NCBI RefSeq assembly: GCF_030409315.1 | Contig: NZ_JAUFPS010000032.1 | Span: forward strand, 1-62,726 | Length of the DNA stretch: 62,726 bases | Direction of reading: 5' to 3' | Origin: Mucilaginibacter flavus | GTDB taxonomy: Bacteria > Bacteroidota > Bacteroidia > Sphingobacteriales > Sphingobacteriaceae | Shown here: in pieces, positions 9,210 through 15,988 of the stretch | Layout: every line of letters begins with the position of its first letter | How positions within the stretch are numbered: the stretch's first letter is position 1 | Notes under the pieces: model-generated | Database searches by the model: none | The model's input: the letters and a program-made list of their open reading frames with translations, nothing else | Told to the model about the DNA's origin: nothing | Program-made: the position numbers and the translations under genes

Positions 9210-9928
9210 AACACAGGATCGCCTATTTTGCCGCTCTTTCCCTTTTACTATGGGGTTGTTATAAGGAATCGCAGCCAGCGGCTACGGATATCATCGTAAA
9301 TCTGTACAGCAGTACGCTAACCTGGCCCGCCGACGGCGCTACACAGGTTCCGATTACCGCAGATCTTCCGGGTAAGACAACGGCCGGTAATTATAATTTG
9401 ATTTTTACCACAACCAAGGGGTTGTTTTATGATAGTCAAAAAAGTACGACGACGATCACCAGCCAGCGGCCCGTTCCTGATTCTGCGTACCGTGCCGCCA
9501 CCGCCTTGCTGGTGGCGCCGGCCGATACTGGCCAGGCTTTAGTTACGGTAAATGCCCAGGATATCGGCAGATCCATCAAGATCCATTTTGTACAGGCCTT
9601 ACCCCAGACCGTAAAGATCAGTACGAGCAGCCAGTTTGTTACGAATGCCGTTAATTCGGAGGCGACTATTACCCTCGCATTGCAGCGGGTTCCTGGAATA
9701 CCTACCGCCGGACAAAATGTACAGGTTACCGCGACTGATCAAAACGGTAACCCGATAGGGAACTTTCGGAACGGCGCTTTAAGCCCCAGCGATAAGAACG
9801 GCAATGCTACTTTCTATTTTTCAGCAAATCAGTCCACTTATCTTGGCGTGGTAAAGATCAAAGCGGCACTCGCCGCTAATACCAAACTTGCAGACAGCAT
9901 TTTAGTAAACATTGTAAAAGGAAATTGA
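9206..9928 (+). CDS. Lipoprotein with Ig-like domains
   Basis: 240 aa. MKHRIAYFAALSLLLWGCYK is a lipoprotein signal with lipobox LWGC, so the mature protein is lipid-anchored, probably in the outer membrane. The remainder is beta-rich and looks like two bacterial Ig-like modules; the second contains NVQVTATDQNGNPIGNF and NGNATFYFSANQS, typical of invasin/BIG-type repeats. It overlaps the upstream barrel gene by 4 bp and is followed after 1 bp by the Cys-rich small gene, so it belongs to the same transcript. No binding or catalytic residues can be named. Confidence 0.65.
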   Translation: MKHRIAYFAALSLLLWGCYKESQPAATDIIVNLYSSTLTWPADGATQVPITADLPGKTTAGNYNLIFTTTKGLFYDSQKSTTTITSQRPVPDSAYRAATALLVAPADTGQALVTVNAQDIGRSIKIHFVQALPQTVKISTSSQFVTNAVNSEATITLALQRVPGIPTAGQNVQVTATDQNGNPIGNFRNGALSPSDKNGNATFYFSANQSTYLGVVKIKAALAANTKLADSILVNIVKGN

Positions 9929-9929
9929 T

Positions 9930-10184
9930 ATGAGCAAATTACATTTTTCAAAAGAACATTCAGTGCGGCTATTTGATGATATAGCTCCCGTATTACTCAA
10001 ACACGGACTTGCTAAGGAAGGCAAACCATGGTCGGTAAAAGCAGAGGGTGTAACCCTGGCATCAGATGGAGGAGGATGTGACGCACCCTGTTTTTGGGAG
10101 ATCATACAAGACGAAGATGAGGACGGAAACCCGATTTTAAAACGGGTATGTACCTGTCCCGGCGATGAAAACAACGATCAGTAA
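9930..10184 (+). CDS. Small Cys-rich protein in envelope operon
   Basis: 84 aa, no signal peptide. The C-terminal half holds four cysteines in two pairs: GGGCDAPCFWEI and KRVCTCPGDE, spaced as in a metal-binding knuckle or a crosslinked peptide core, with an acidic DEDEDGNP hairpin between them. The N-terminal ~40 residues are helical and charged (HFSKEHSVRLFDDIAPVLLKHGL). It starts 1 bp after the lipoprotein stop and ends 1 bp before the ATG of the next gene. The size and leader/core look are compatible with a ribosomally made peptide precursor, but no modification enzyme is nearby, so a structural zinc site is equally plausible. Confidence 0.6.
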   Translation: MSKLHFSKEHSVRLFDDIAPVLLKHGLAKEGKPWSVKAEGVTLASDGGGCDAPCFWEIIQDEDEDGNPILKRVCTCPGDENNDQ

Positions 10185-10185
10185 A

Positions 10186-10758
10186 ATGAAAAAGCTATTA
10201 TTTATCCTACCTGTTTTTTTGGGGTTATTACAAGCTGGCAGAGCCGGTGCGCAGCAATTGCCTTTGCCGGATGTCAGCGGCTTTGTGTCTAAGCTTACCG
10301 TTAGTTGCAGTACAAAAAGCACTGCGCTGGAAACAGTTCTCGATACGCTAACGGCCCGCGGCTATGCCAACTCATCGGATGTAAAAACTGACGATAATGA
10401 GGTTATTTATGAAAATGCTGTAGATACGGTAAGAAAACAGGTTGTCAGCATAAAATCTGATGATCAGGGGAACGGTTCCTTTAAATATACCATTACCGCA
10501 AGCACGCACGACATTGCGGAATATAATGCCTGGCTGAATATCGTCCGGCATGATCCCTATTTCCTGGATCAATCGGACGCCTCTGTAAAGGATCAAAGAT
10601 CTAACCGCGATTTTAAAAGTATTCCCGGCGCCAAAGAAAAACAGGAATATCTTTTTTCCTCTAAGGCTTCAACCAATGATAAAACCAAGAAAAGAGAATA
10701 CCTGTTTATAGTCGTTTACTCCAGGGTTTATAAACCTGAACCACCAAAAGCCAAGTAA
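10186..10758 (+). CDS. Secreted protein of unknown function, last gene of envelope operon
   Basis: The frame opens at 10165, but ATG 10186 begins exactly at a signal peptide (MKKLLFILPVFLGLLQAGRAGAQ) and 1 bp after the preceding stop, so it is the likely start (190 aa). The mature part is soluble, mixed alpha/beta, with a TGSTALETVLDTL-like helix near the N-terminus and alternating strands after it (EYLFIVVYSRVY near the C-terminus). No catalytic motif is visible. It is the last gene of the four-gene unit; a strong terminator follows about 130 bp downstream. Confidence 0.6.
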   Translation: MKKLLFILPVFLGLLQAGRAGAQQLPLPDVSGFVSKLTVSCSTKSTALETVLDTLTARGYANSSDVKTDDNEVIYENAVDTVRKQVVSIKSDDQGNGSFKYTITASTHDIAEYNAWLNIVRHDPYFLDQSDASVKDQRSNRDFKSIPGAKEKQEYLFSSKASTNDKTKKREYLFIVVYSRVYKPEPPKAK

Positions 10759-10885
10759 AGGCGGTAATTCTACAAAAAAGCTATACGCAATATTATTTTG
10801 GCATCCGGGCGGGCTATACGCTGTATCTGCTACGCAGGATGCCGCTCCTATCCCTGATGCTTTCCACCCGCTAATCCATTGCATT

Positions 10886-10920
10886 AAAAAAGGGGTTGTC
10901 CGCCGGACAACCCCTTTTTC
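10886..10920 (+). terminator. Rho-independent terminator after envelope operon
   Basis: GGGGTTGTCC (10892-10901), loop GCC, GGACAACCCC (10905-10914), flanked by an A-run before and TTTTT after. The symmetric A/T tracts make it potentially bidirectional, but only the plus-strand operon needs it here. Confidence 0.85.
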
Positions 10921-11189
10921 GTTATTTACATTTATGCTGGCAAAAGCTGAAAAGTTTCCGGCAAAAGTACTCGGTTGGTGCAGCCAAAGCTGCTTCAGAG
11001 CCAAGACCGGAAACCGAGAATGAGGATACCCGATTAATGCAGGAACTCATCAGAAACGGGCATCGTTACACCGTGGCTGAAATTGGGACTATGCTGGATA
11101 AGGAACAAAAGGGAATGAAACGCCCCGGCATCCTGATCCTTCTGCAGGAATTGTATAAATCCCTCGTGACCGAGGGAATCGAACCATAA
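10896..11189 (+). CDS. Doubtful small ORF ending in a tRNA-like sequence
   Basis: 97 codons from a TTG that lies inside the terminator hairpin, so the annotated length cannot be right; ATG 11037 would give a 50-aa product beginning MQELIRNGHRYTVAEIGTML. The C-terminus reads VTEGIEP, the usual translation of the complement of a tRNA T-arm, which suggests the last codons are attachment-site DNA rather than gene. No family is recognised. It may be a decayed gene cut by an integration event. Confidence 0.2.
   Translation: MSAGQPLFRYLHLCWQKLKSFRQKYSVGAAKAASEPRPETENEDTRLMQELIRNGHRYTVAEIGTMLDKEQKGMKRPGILILLQELYKSLVTEGIEP
11166..11187 (-). other. Possible tRNA 3'-end remnant (old attachment site)
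   Basis: Read on the minus strand, 11171-11185 is GGTTCGATTCCCTCG, matching the T-loop TTCGATT with the 3' side of a T-stem, followed by GGTCACGA like an acceptor 3' strand plus discriminator base. The 5' half of a T-stem and the rest of a tRNA are absent. Integrative elements often leave such 3' fragments. Similarity is short, so this is tentative. Confidence 0.25.
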
Positions 11190-11205
11190 TAGATAGACCT
11201 CTTAT

Positions 11206-11367
11206 ATGTCGATTTACAAGCCGTTTTATTTATTTTTTATCGCTATGGACGTACCAGTTAAGCCCATATTATGGATTTACCGAGAGGTTTTAGAGAACGA
11301 ACACAATTATGTGATTGGTGAACACGAAGTAATTAACATATCAACCGGTGACTATTTGGGGCAGTAA
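11206..11367 (+). CDS. Small hypothetical ORF
   Basis: ATG to TAA, 53 aa: a hydrophobic start (MSIYKPFYLFFIAMDV) followed by a polar tail with ENEHNYVIGEHEVINISTG. It fills the gap between the possible attachment remnant and the ImmA gene, which points the other way. No homologue is recognised and codon use is unremarkable; it may be a gene fragment. Confidence 0.25.
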   Translation: MSIYKPFYLFFIAMDVPVKPILWIYREVLENEHNYVIGEHEVINISTGDYLGQ

Positions 11368-11396
11368 CATCTCATATTACCAACATCGATAGGGAA

Positions 11397-11942
11397 TCAA
11401 AATTGAAATAATCCAGAGTTAAGTATCCTGTAATACATCGCCTGAGAGGAAACATCAAAGATTTTTGCCAGGTTCTTTATATCATCTTCACTACCTAAAT
11501 CAAAATCAATCTTATCGATCTCTCTTTTTAGTAAAATATCCGGCATTAATATAAAAGCAGCAAATGTATTGGCTTCCTTTTCTAAAAGTTGGGTATCTTC
11601 AGTAATTCCCGATTGTTTACTCCGGAACATCGCATGAAATCCTTTGTCCATAAATACTGCAGACTTTTCCCGGTGGAGGCAGTAATGCCCATATTCATGG
11701 GCAATAGTAAACCGGCGTCTTACTCTTGATTCACTTTGATTATATCCGATAGTTCCTTCACCTTTTTCTATAACAAGAACTCCAGATATGTCATCATCGA
11801 ATGCATATGGTGTTACTCTAACACCTGTTTTTTTGGCTATATCCTCAATTTTAACAGGCAGACTGGCTATGTTATAGCGACTGATAATCGCTTCAGTTTC
11901 CTTTTTAATCTCAATTATACGAGCACGATTTCGAAAACTCAT
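11397..11942 (-). CDS. ImmA/IrrE-family metallopeptidase
   Basis: 181 aa. FTIAHEYGHYCLH carries the zinc motif HExxH (H82, E83, H86), and EKEANTFAAFILMP supplies the downstream glutamate (E123), as in ImmA/IrrE peptidases (DUF955). These enzymes cleave or inactivate a cognate XRE repressor when a signal such as DNA damage or infection is sensed. Its start overlaps the stop of the upstream XRE gene by 4 bp, so they are a regulator/antirepressor pair. They lie divergently upstream of the ubiquitin-like operon and are the best candidates for its control. A toxin-antitoxin role is an alternative. Confidence 0.88.
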   Translation of the reverse strand: MSFRNRARIIEIKKETEAIISRYNIASLPVKIEDIAKKTGVRVTPYAFDDDISGVLVIEKGEGTIGYNQSESRVRRRFTIAHEYGHYCLHREKSAVFMDKGFHAMFRSKQSGITEDTQLLEKEANTFAAFILMPDILLKREIDKIDFDLGSEDDIKNLAKIFDVSSQAMYYRILNSGLFQF

Positions 11943-12310
11943 TTGCCTTTTGAAATATCTGTTAAAAATTGATTCATCGAGTTTTTTACCCGGTCATTTA
12001 GATCTACGTTCGAGCTTGCAATTACTGAACTGTAATCCAAATCGATAACCTGGCTTTCCTGCGCCGGCAGCCTTTCAATATTAAGATCGAAAGGAACGAG
12101 ATCTATATAATCAACCTTTAAAATATTAGCGATCCTGATAAGCTGAAAAATAGACGGCCGCTGTCTGCCTTTTTCCATATTAACAACAGATGCACGAGTT
12201 AAGTTTAGTAATTCCGCAAACATTTCTTGACCAATATTAGCACTCAACCGATAATTTCTTATCCGAGTACCTATCTCTTCATAGAACTGATCCTCTGTTT
12301 GATTAATCAT
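11939..12310 (-). CDS. XRE-family HTH repressor
   Basis: 123 aa. The N-terminal ~70 residues form a Cro/CI-type HTH: IGTRIRNYRLSANIGQEMFAELLNLTRASVVNMEKGRQRPS, with the recognition helix at RASVVNME. The C-terminal ~50 residues are acidic and short, likely the contact region for the ImmA peptidase encoded immediately downstream with a 4-bp overlap. A palindrome GATTT-GT-AAATC at 12319-12330, between promoter and start codon, is a candidate site for autoregulation. Confidence 0.88.
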   Translation of the reverse strand: MINQTEDQFYEEIGTRIRNYRLSANIGQEMFAELLNLTRASVVNMEKGRQRPSIFQLIRIANILKVDYIDLVPFDLNIERLPAQESQVIDLDYSSVIASSNVDLNDRVKNSMNQFLTDISKGK

Positions 12311-12318
12311 AAGTGATT

Positions 12319-12368
12319 GATTTGTAAATCGCTATGCAAAGATGAGTATAATTTAGAAATAATCCAAA
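12319..12368 (-). promoter_or_regulatory. Putative promoter and operator of the XRE/ImmA pair
   Basis: On the minus strand TTTG (12365-12368) is followed after 20 bp by CATCTTTG (12337-12344), close to the Bacteroidota -33/-7 pattern with one mismatch. Transcription would begin near 12331, about 20 bp before the XRE start. The 12-bp dyad GATTTGTAAATC (12319-12330) sits in the leader where a repressor would block transcription. Confidence 0.4.
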
Positions 12369-12710
12369 TGATTTTGTAAAAATATACACAAGAAAAGTTT
12401 TGTTAAATTTTGCATTTAACATTTTTTGATTACCTTTACACCGTGTTGTAAAAGTACAGCGCATAAAAAAAGCCAAGAGCAAGGCTCCCAGCTTTATAAT
12501 TTTTAGAGTAATCAACAGGATTTGTCATCCTTGCTAAAAACTTACTAATGTTTGTCGTGATTCAAAAGTAGGGATTTCTTTTCAGATTATCAAGCAAATA
12601 GGCAATTATCTCTATATAGGGAGCCTTCTTTTTGGTAAATTATTGATCATTAAATCTAAAAGCAGACAAATACCATATTTCAGCCTCCGAAAATGCCAGT
12701 AAACTGGTAC

Positions 12711-12725
12711 GCCCAAATTTTGGGC
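12711..12725. promoter_or_regulatory. 15-bp perfect palindrome upstream of the ubiquitin-like operon
   Basis: GCCCAAA-T-TTTGGGC lies 39 bp before the preferred start (12765) of the multi-ubiquitin gene. It is a natural repressor-binding site candidate, although its sequence differs from the dyad in front of the XRE gene. If translation began at 12693 the palindrome would be coding, which also argues for the later start. Confidence 0.4.
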
Positions 12726-12764
12726 ATGGTTTTACAATTGTTTTTAAAATTTAATATCAATAAC

Positions 12765-13907
12765 ATGTCATTACAAAAAGAAGGGCACGAAAAGCCCCGC
12801 GTATTTATAGCTACAGTAGATAATATAGAAATCGCTGTACACAATCCTTTAATTACAGGCGCTCAATTACTGAGAGAAGCCGGTTTCGAACACATCCAAT
12901 GTCATACTTTATATCAAAAACTAAAAGGTTGTGATTTTGAAAAGGTGGGCATGGAAGATGTGATCGATCTCGCTAATGAAGGCATCGAACATTTTATCAC
13001 CAAGGGACCAGATGTTTTTAACTATGAAGTTAACGGGGAGCCGGAAACTACCGATAAAAAAGCGCTGACACCTATTCAGATTATGGAGCTAAAAGGTGTG
13101 CATCCATCTAATCATTACTTAATTCAGGTAATGAAAGACGGCAAGCACATCAACTATGCTTATTGCCCTGATGAACCGATTCAAATGGTTTGTACCGGAA
13201 TGAAATTCATTACCGAAAAATGGCTGGATACGGTGGTGATCGAGGATTACGGCAAAAAATGTACTCCGGTACCGCCTGCCAGGACATATATTATCAAAAT
13301 TGATAAAAACAATCATCCTTGGCATCATCCAACAATTACCAGGAATGAACTGATTAAACTGGAATCAGCAGTTGATCCGGCAACTGTAGAAGTTTACAAA
13401 TTTCTAAACACCAGCCCAAAGCCGGTAAAAGTGGAAAATGGGATTGTTGACCTGACCGAAAAGTGCCTGGTTAGGTTCGTCATTCAACCGAAAGATCAGC
13501 AGGATGGCCGAACAAACCGCCGTGCTTTTATACTGCCTGAAGAAGATACCGAATTTTTAGATCAGCTTGGCCTCCCTTGGGAGGCCATTGCCGGTCCTCA
13601 GGGCATGTGGGTAATCATTTACGATTATCCTATCCCAGCAGGTTACAACGTACAAACGGCTGAGGTAGCTATGATGATAGCACCAAGTTATCCTGCTGTA
13701 CAAATTGATATGGCCTGTTTCTATCCTCATCTTTCGAAGTTGTCTGGCACCGGTATACCAAACATTTTACAGCAGCCAGTTGATAATAAAACCTACCAGT
13801 GCTGGTCAAGGCACCGCAAAGGCGGAGAATGGAAACCGGGAGTTGATAATATCTCTACTCACTTGTGCTTAGTAGATAATTGGTTACTTAAAGATTTGGG
13901 GAGGTAA
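12765..13907 (+). CDS. Multi-ubiquitin-domain / E2-like fusion protein
   Basis: 380 aa from ATG 12765; upstream ATGs at 12693 and 12726 are in frame, but homology-like sequence begins only after 12765. Tandem ubiquitin-like folds occupy about residues 12-82 and 84-162, with a possible third at 170-240 (TYIIKIDKNNHPWHHPTITRNELIKL). Residues 255-380 match the prokaryotic E2 family E pattern: LGLPWEAIAGPQGMWVIIYDYPIPAGYN, then SYPAVQIDM, WSRHRKGGEWKPGVDN and STHLCLVDNWLL. C318 (DMACFYP) is a candidate conjugating cysteine; C346 is another. The JAB-E1 fusion begins 4 bp downstream. Such operons are proposed ubiquitin-like conjugation systems; targets and antiphage function are inference. Confidence 0.85.
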   Translation: MSLQKEGHEKPRVFIATVDNIEIAVHNPLITGAQLLREAGFEHIQCHTLYQKLKGCDFEKVGMEDVIDLANEGIEHFITKGPDVFNYEVNGEPETTDKKALTPIQIMELKGVHPSNHYLIQVMKDGKHINYAYCPDEPIQMVCTGMKFITEKWLDTVVIEDYGKKCTPVPPARTYIIKIDKNNHPWHHPTITRNELIKLESAVDPATVEVYKFLNTSPKPVKVENGIVDLTEKCLVRFVIQPKDQQDGRTNRRAFILPEEDTEFLDQLGLPWEAIAGPQGMWVIIYDYPIPAGYNVQTAEVAMMIAPSYPAVQIDMACFYPHLSKLSGTGIPNILQQPVDNKTYQCWSRHRKGGEWKPGVDNISTHLCLVDNWLLKDLGR

Positions 13908-13911
13908 GCAG

Positions 13912-15309
13912 ATGAACAAGGTAAGAATTGCAGGACATCATTATCACCAGCTTAAGCATCACCTTTTACCAGGTGATGGCTTAGAAGCTGTAGCAATTGC
14001 ACTTTGCGGACGAAGTACCCACGAAAACAACCATACATTATTGGTACAGGAATTATTATTGGTTCCATATAATGTATGTTATGAGCGGAAAGGTGATTAT
14101 GTACACTGGCCAACAGACGTAATTAATCCTTTTTTAGAAAAGGCGGCAAAGAAGAATTTAGCTATTATTAAGTTTCATTGTCATCCCGGGCCGGGTGTGT
14201 ATGAGCAATTTTCTGATTTGGATAATGATTCCGATCATAAACTTTTCAAAAGTATACACGCTTGGGTAAATGATGACCTACCGCATGCCAGCTGTATCAT
14301 GTTGCCTGACGGCCGGCTTTTCGGTAGGATATTTTCACATGATCTGTCCATTGAGCCTGTACACCAGGTCTTGGTGGCAGGTAGTGATATCCAGGTTTGG
14401 AATTATGGCCTGGAAAACCATTTGATGCTGGAAGATCTTCAAGTGCGAAATATGCAGGCCTTTGGCAAAAAGACAGTTAAGCTTATGAACCAGTTAAAGA
14501 TCGGAGTTGTCGGTTGCTCGGGCACCGGAAGCCCGGTCATAGAGCAGTTAAAAAGGCTTGGGGCAGGCACGCTTGTATTTGTCGATCCGGATTTCACGGA
14601 TACCGTTAATATAAACCGTATCATTTGCTCTACCCGGAAAGATGCTGAACAGCAAATTTTTAAGGTGGAGGTTATGAAAAGGGGGGTAGAGGAAGTAGGC
14701 ATGGGTACTAAAGTGATCACATTTGCGAAACATATTTCTAACCGTGATGTGGTTAAAGAATTAGCTGATTGTGATCTTTTGATTAGTTGCGTAGATGGCT
14801 CTGAGGGCCGGCATATTCTTAATCTAATATCCTCCTATTATTTACTCCCTTTTATAGATATGGGTGTAAAATTAGATGCGGATGGGCATGGGGGCATTAA
14901 TAATATCTTTGGTACGGTACATTTTGTGCAGCCTGGAGGATCAAGCCTGCTTAGCCGGGGACAGTATAATCTTGATAAGCTTGCGGCTGAGGGAATCAAG
15001 CGTACTAACGAAGAGGAATATGCGCGTAACCAATATCTTGCGAATGTTAATGAATCACACCCGGCTGTAATCAGCATAAATATGCAGGTTGCTGCAATCG
15101 CGGTCAATGAATTGCTGGCAAGGATACACCCTTATCGGAACATATCGAATGCTGATGTAGATATGGTGAAAGTGTTTTTTACGGACGCCACCTCATATCC
15201 CGAAGCGTTTGCTGATCCCTGTCCTTTCTTTAGTAAACTGACAGGAAAGGGAGATATTGAACCATTGTTGAATAATCCAGAGTTAAGTGATGTTTCGGCA
15301 GCTGCTTAA
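13912..15309 (+). CDS. JAB peptidase / E1 (ThiF) fusion protein
   Basis: 465 aa. The N-terminal ~150 residues are a JAB/JAMM isopeptidase: KFHCHPGPG gives H89 and H91, and SDLD gives S101 and D104 in the order HxHP...SxxD; the usual glutamate would be E47. Residues ~180-465 are a ThiF/E1-type adenylating domain with nucleotide loop VVGCSGTGSPV (G201, G204, G206), LVFVDPDFTD for the strand-end acid, NINR, and ADCDLLISCVDG (C293 a possible thioester cysteine). The protein could both trim a ubiquitin-like precursor and activate it. It begins 4 bp after the multi-ubiquitin-E2 gene and overlaps the DUF6527 gene by 20 bp. Confidence 0.88.
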   Translation: MNKVRIAGHHYHQLKHHLLPGDGLEAVAIALCGRSTHENNHTLLVQELLLVPYNVCYERKGDYVHWPTDVINPFLEKAAKKNLAIIKFHCHPGPGVYEQFSDLDNDSDHKLFKSIHAWVNDDLPHASCIMLPDGRLFGRIFSHDLSIEPVHQVLVAGSDIQVWNYGLENHLMLEDLQVRNMQAFGKKTVKLMNQLKIGVVGCSGTGSPVIEQLKRLGAGTLVFVDPDFTDTVNINRIICSTRKDAEQQIFKVEVMKRGVEEVGMGTKVITFAKHISNRDVVKELADCDLLISCVDGSEGRHILNLISSYYLLPFIDMGVKLDADGHGGINNIFGTVHFVQPGGSSLLSRGQYNLDKLAAEGIKRTNEEEYARNQYLANVNESHPAVISINMQVAAIAVNELLARIHPYRNISNADVDMVKVFFTDATSYPEAFADPCPFFSKLTGKGDIEPLLNNPELSDVSAAA

Positions 15310-15613
15310 TTGGATTATAAAGCTTTTCAGGAAAGAAGAGCTTTATAACTACCAGTATGTAGATGATGTACCCGACCAGCTAAGGTCGGGTACCGTTTAC
15401 CTGGTTGGCAATGCCGGTTACTACTGGCAAACTGTAATGCTGTGCCCTTGCGGTTGTAGTAAGGTACTTTATATGAATCTAATGGATGATTATAATCCTT
15501 ATTGGAAATATAAAATCGTCGGTAAAACTATCTCGTTAAGCCCATCAATCGACAGGACTGTTGGCTGTCGCAGCCATTTCTTTTTAACCTACGGTAAAAT
15601 CGTTTGGTGCTGA
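15290..15613 (+). CDS. DUF6527-family small zinc-binding protein
   Basis: 107 aa from ATG 15290 (a GTG codon precedes it), overlapping the JAB-E1 gene by 20 bp. The body carries GTVYLVGNAGYYWQTVMLCPCGCSKVLYMNL, then LSPSID.TVGCRSHFF and KIVWC, the conserved layout of DUF6527: CxCGC plus GCRSHFF and a terminal WC, probably binding zinc. This family is a regular small partner of multi-ubiquitin/E2/E1 operons. A role as adaptor or ligase-like subunit is conceivable but not shown by sequence. Confidence 0.82.
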   Translation: MFRQLLNWIIKLFRKEELYNYQYVDDVPDQLRSGTVYLVGNAGYYWQTVMLCPCGCSKVLYMNLMDDYNPYWKYKIVGKTISLSPSIDRTVGCRSHFFLTYGKIVWC

Positions 15614-15664
15614 GGCAAACCATCATTAAGGTTTAAATAACTTTCTTAACAATTATGGGATTAT

Positions 15665-15702
15665 AAACAATCTGAAAAACAATTTTCAGATTGTTTGCTT
15701 TT
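15665..15702 (+). terminator. Rho-independent terminator after the ubiquitin-like operon
   Basis: A perfect 14-bp stem (AAACAATCTGAAAA at 15665-15678 with its complement at 15683-15696), loop ACAA, followed by a T-rich tail. It separates the conjugation operon from the small-ORF/peptidase unit. Confidence 0.8.
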
Positions 15703-15753
15703 ATCATAACAGATAATTAGTTTTAGTAAGTATTTTAATTTAAACCTTATTTG

Positions 15754-15761
15754 TACCTTTG
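15754..15761 (+). promoter_or_regulatory. Bacteroidota -7 promoter element
   Basis: TACCTTTG (15754-15761) followed by CAG is an exact TANNTTTG match. A start near 15767 would give a leader of about 35 nt for the 58-aa gene at 15804. The -33 element is weak (TTTAATTTAAA upstream). Confidence 0.6.
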
Positions 15762-15803
15762 CAGTCCCAAAAATAGTTGATAATGACTATTTAAATTAAT
15801 GTT

Positions 15804-15980
15804 ATGGAAAAACTTCAAATATCACAATTTTTAGTACCAGGTGCTGAAATTAAAGCAGTAAAGCTTAGGCAATCTGCTGCCGTAAGACAGGCGATAGAAG
15901 AAACCATTCAACAACAGGCTGAAATACTTAAATTAAAAAACGTTGACCAGGAAACTCTTAAATTAGTTGTTCAATTATAA
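15804..15980 (+). CDS. 58-aa small protein preceding a papain-fold peptidase
   Basis: ATG 15804 to TAA 15978-15980. The product begins MEKLQISQFLVPGAEIKAVK and has a central amphipathic helix rich in Gln/Glu (AAVRQAIEETIQQQAEIL), ending KLVVQL. There is no signal peptide, no membrane segment and no double-glycine cleavage motif. It has its own promoter and lies 8 bp before the GTG of the peptidase gene, so the pair is co-transcribed. It could be the peptidase's substrate, inhibitor or a precursor peptide. Too small for confident family assignment. Confidence 0.55.
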   Translation: MEKLQISQFLVPGAEIKAVKLRQSAAVRQAIEETIQQQAEILKLKNVDQETLKLVVQL

Positions 15981-15988
15981 TTTAAGTA

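Noticed and set aside
11166..11187. Functional tRNA gene
   Set aside because: Only the T-loop and 3' acceptor side are present; no anticodon arm can be folded.
12303..12515. 70-codon minus-strand ORF upstream of the XRE gene
   Set aside because: It overlaps the proposed XRE promoter and has a low-complexity, hydrophobic composition without recognisable motif.
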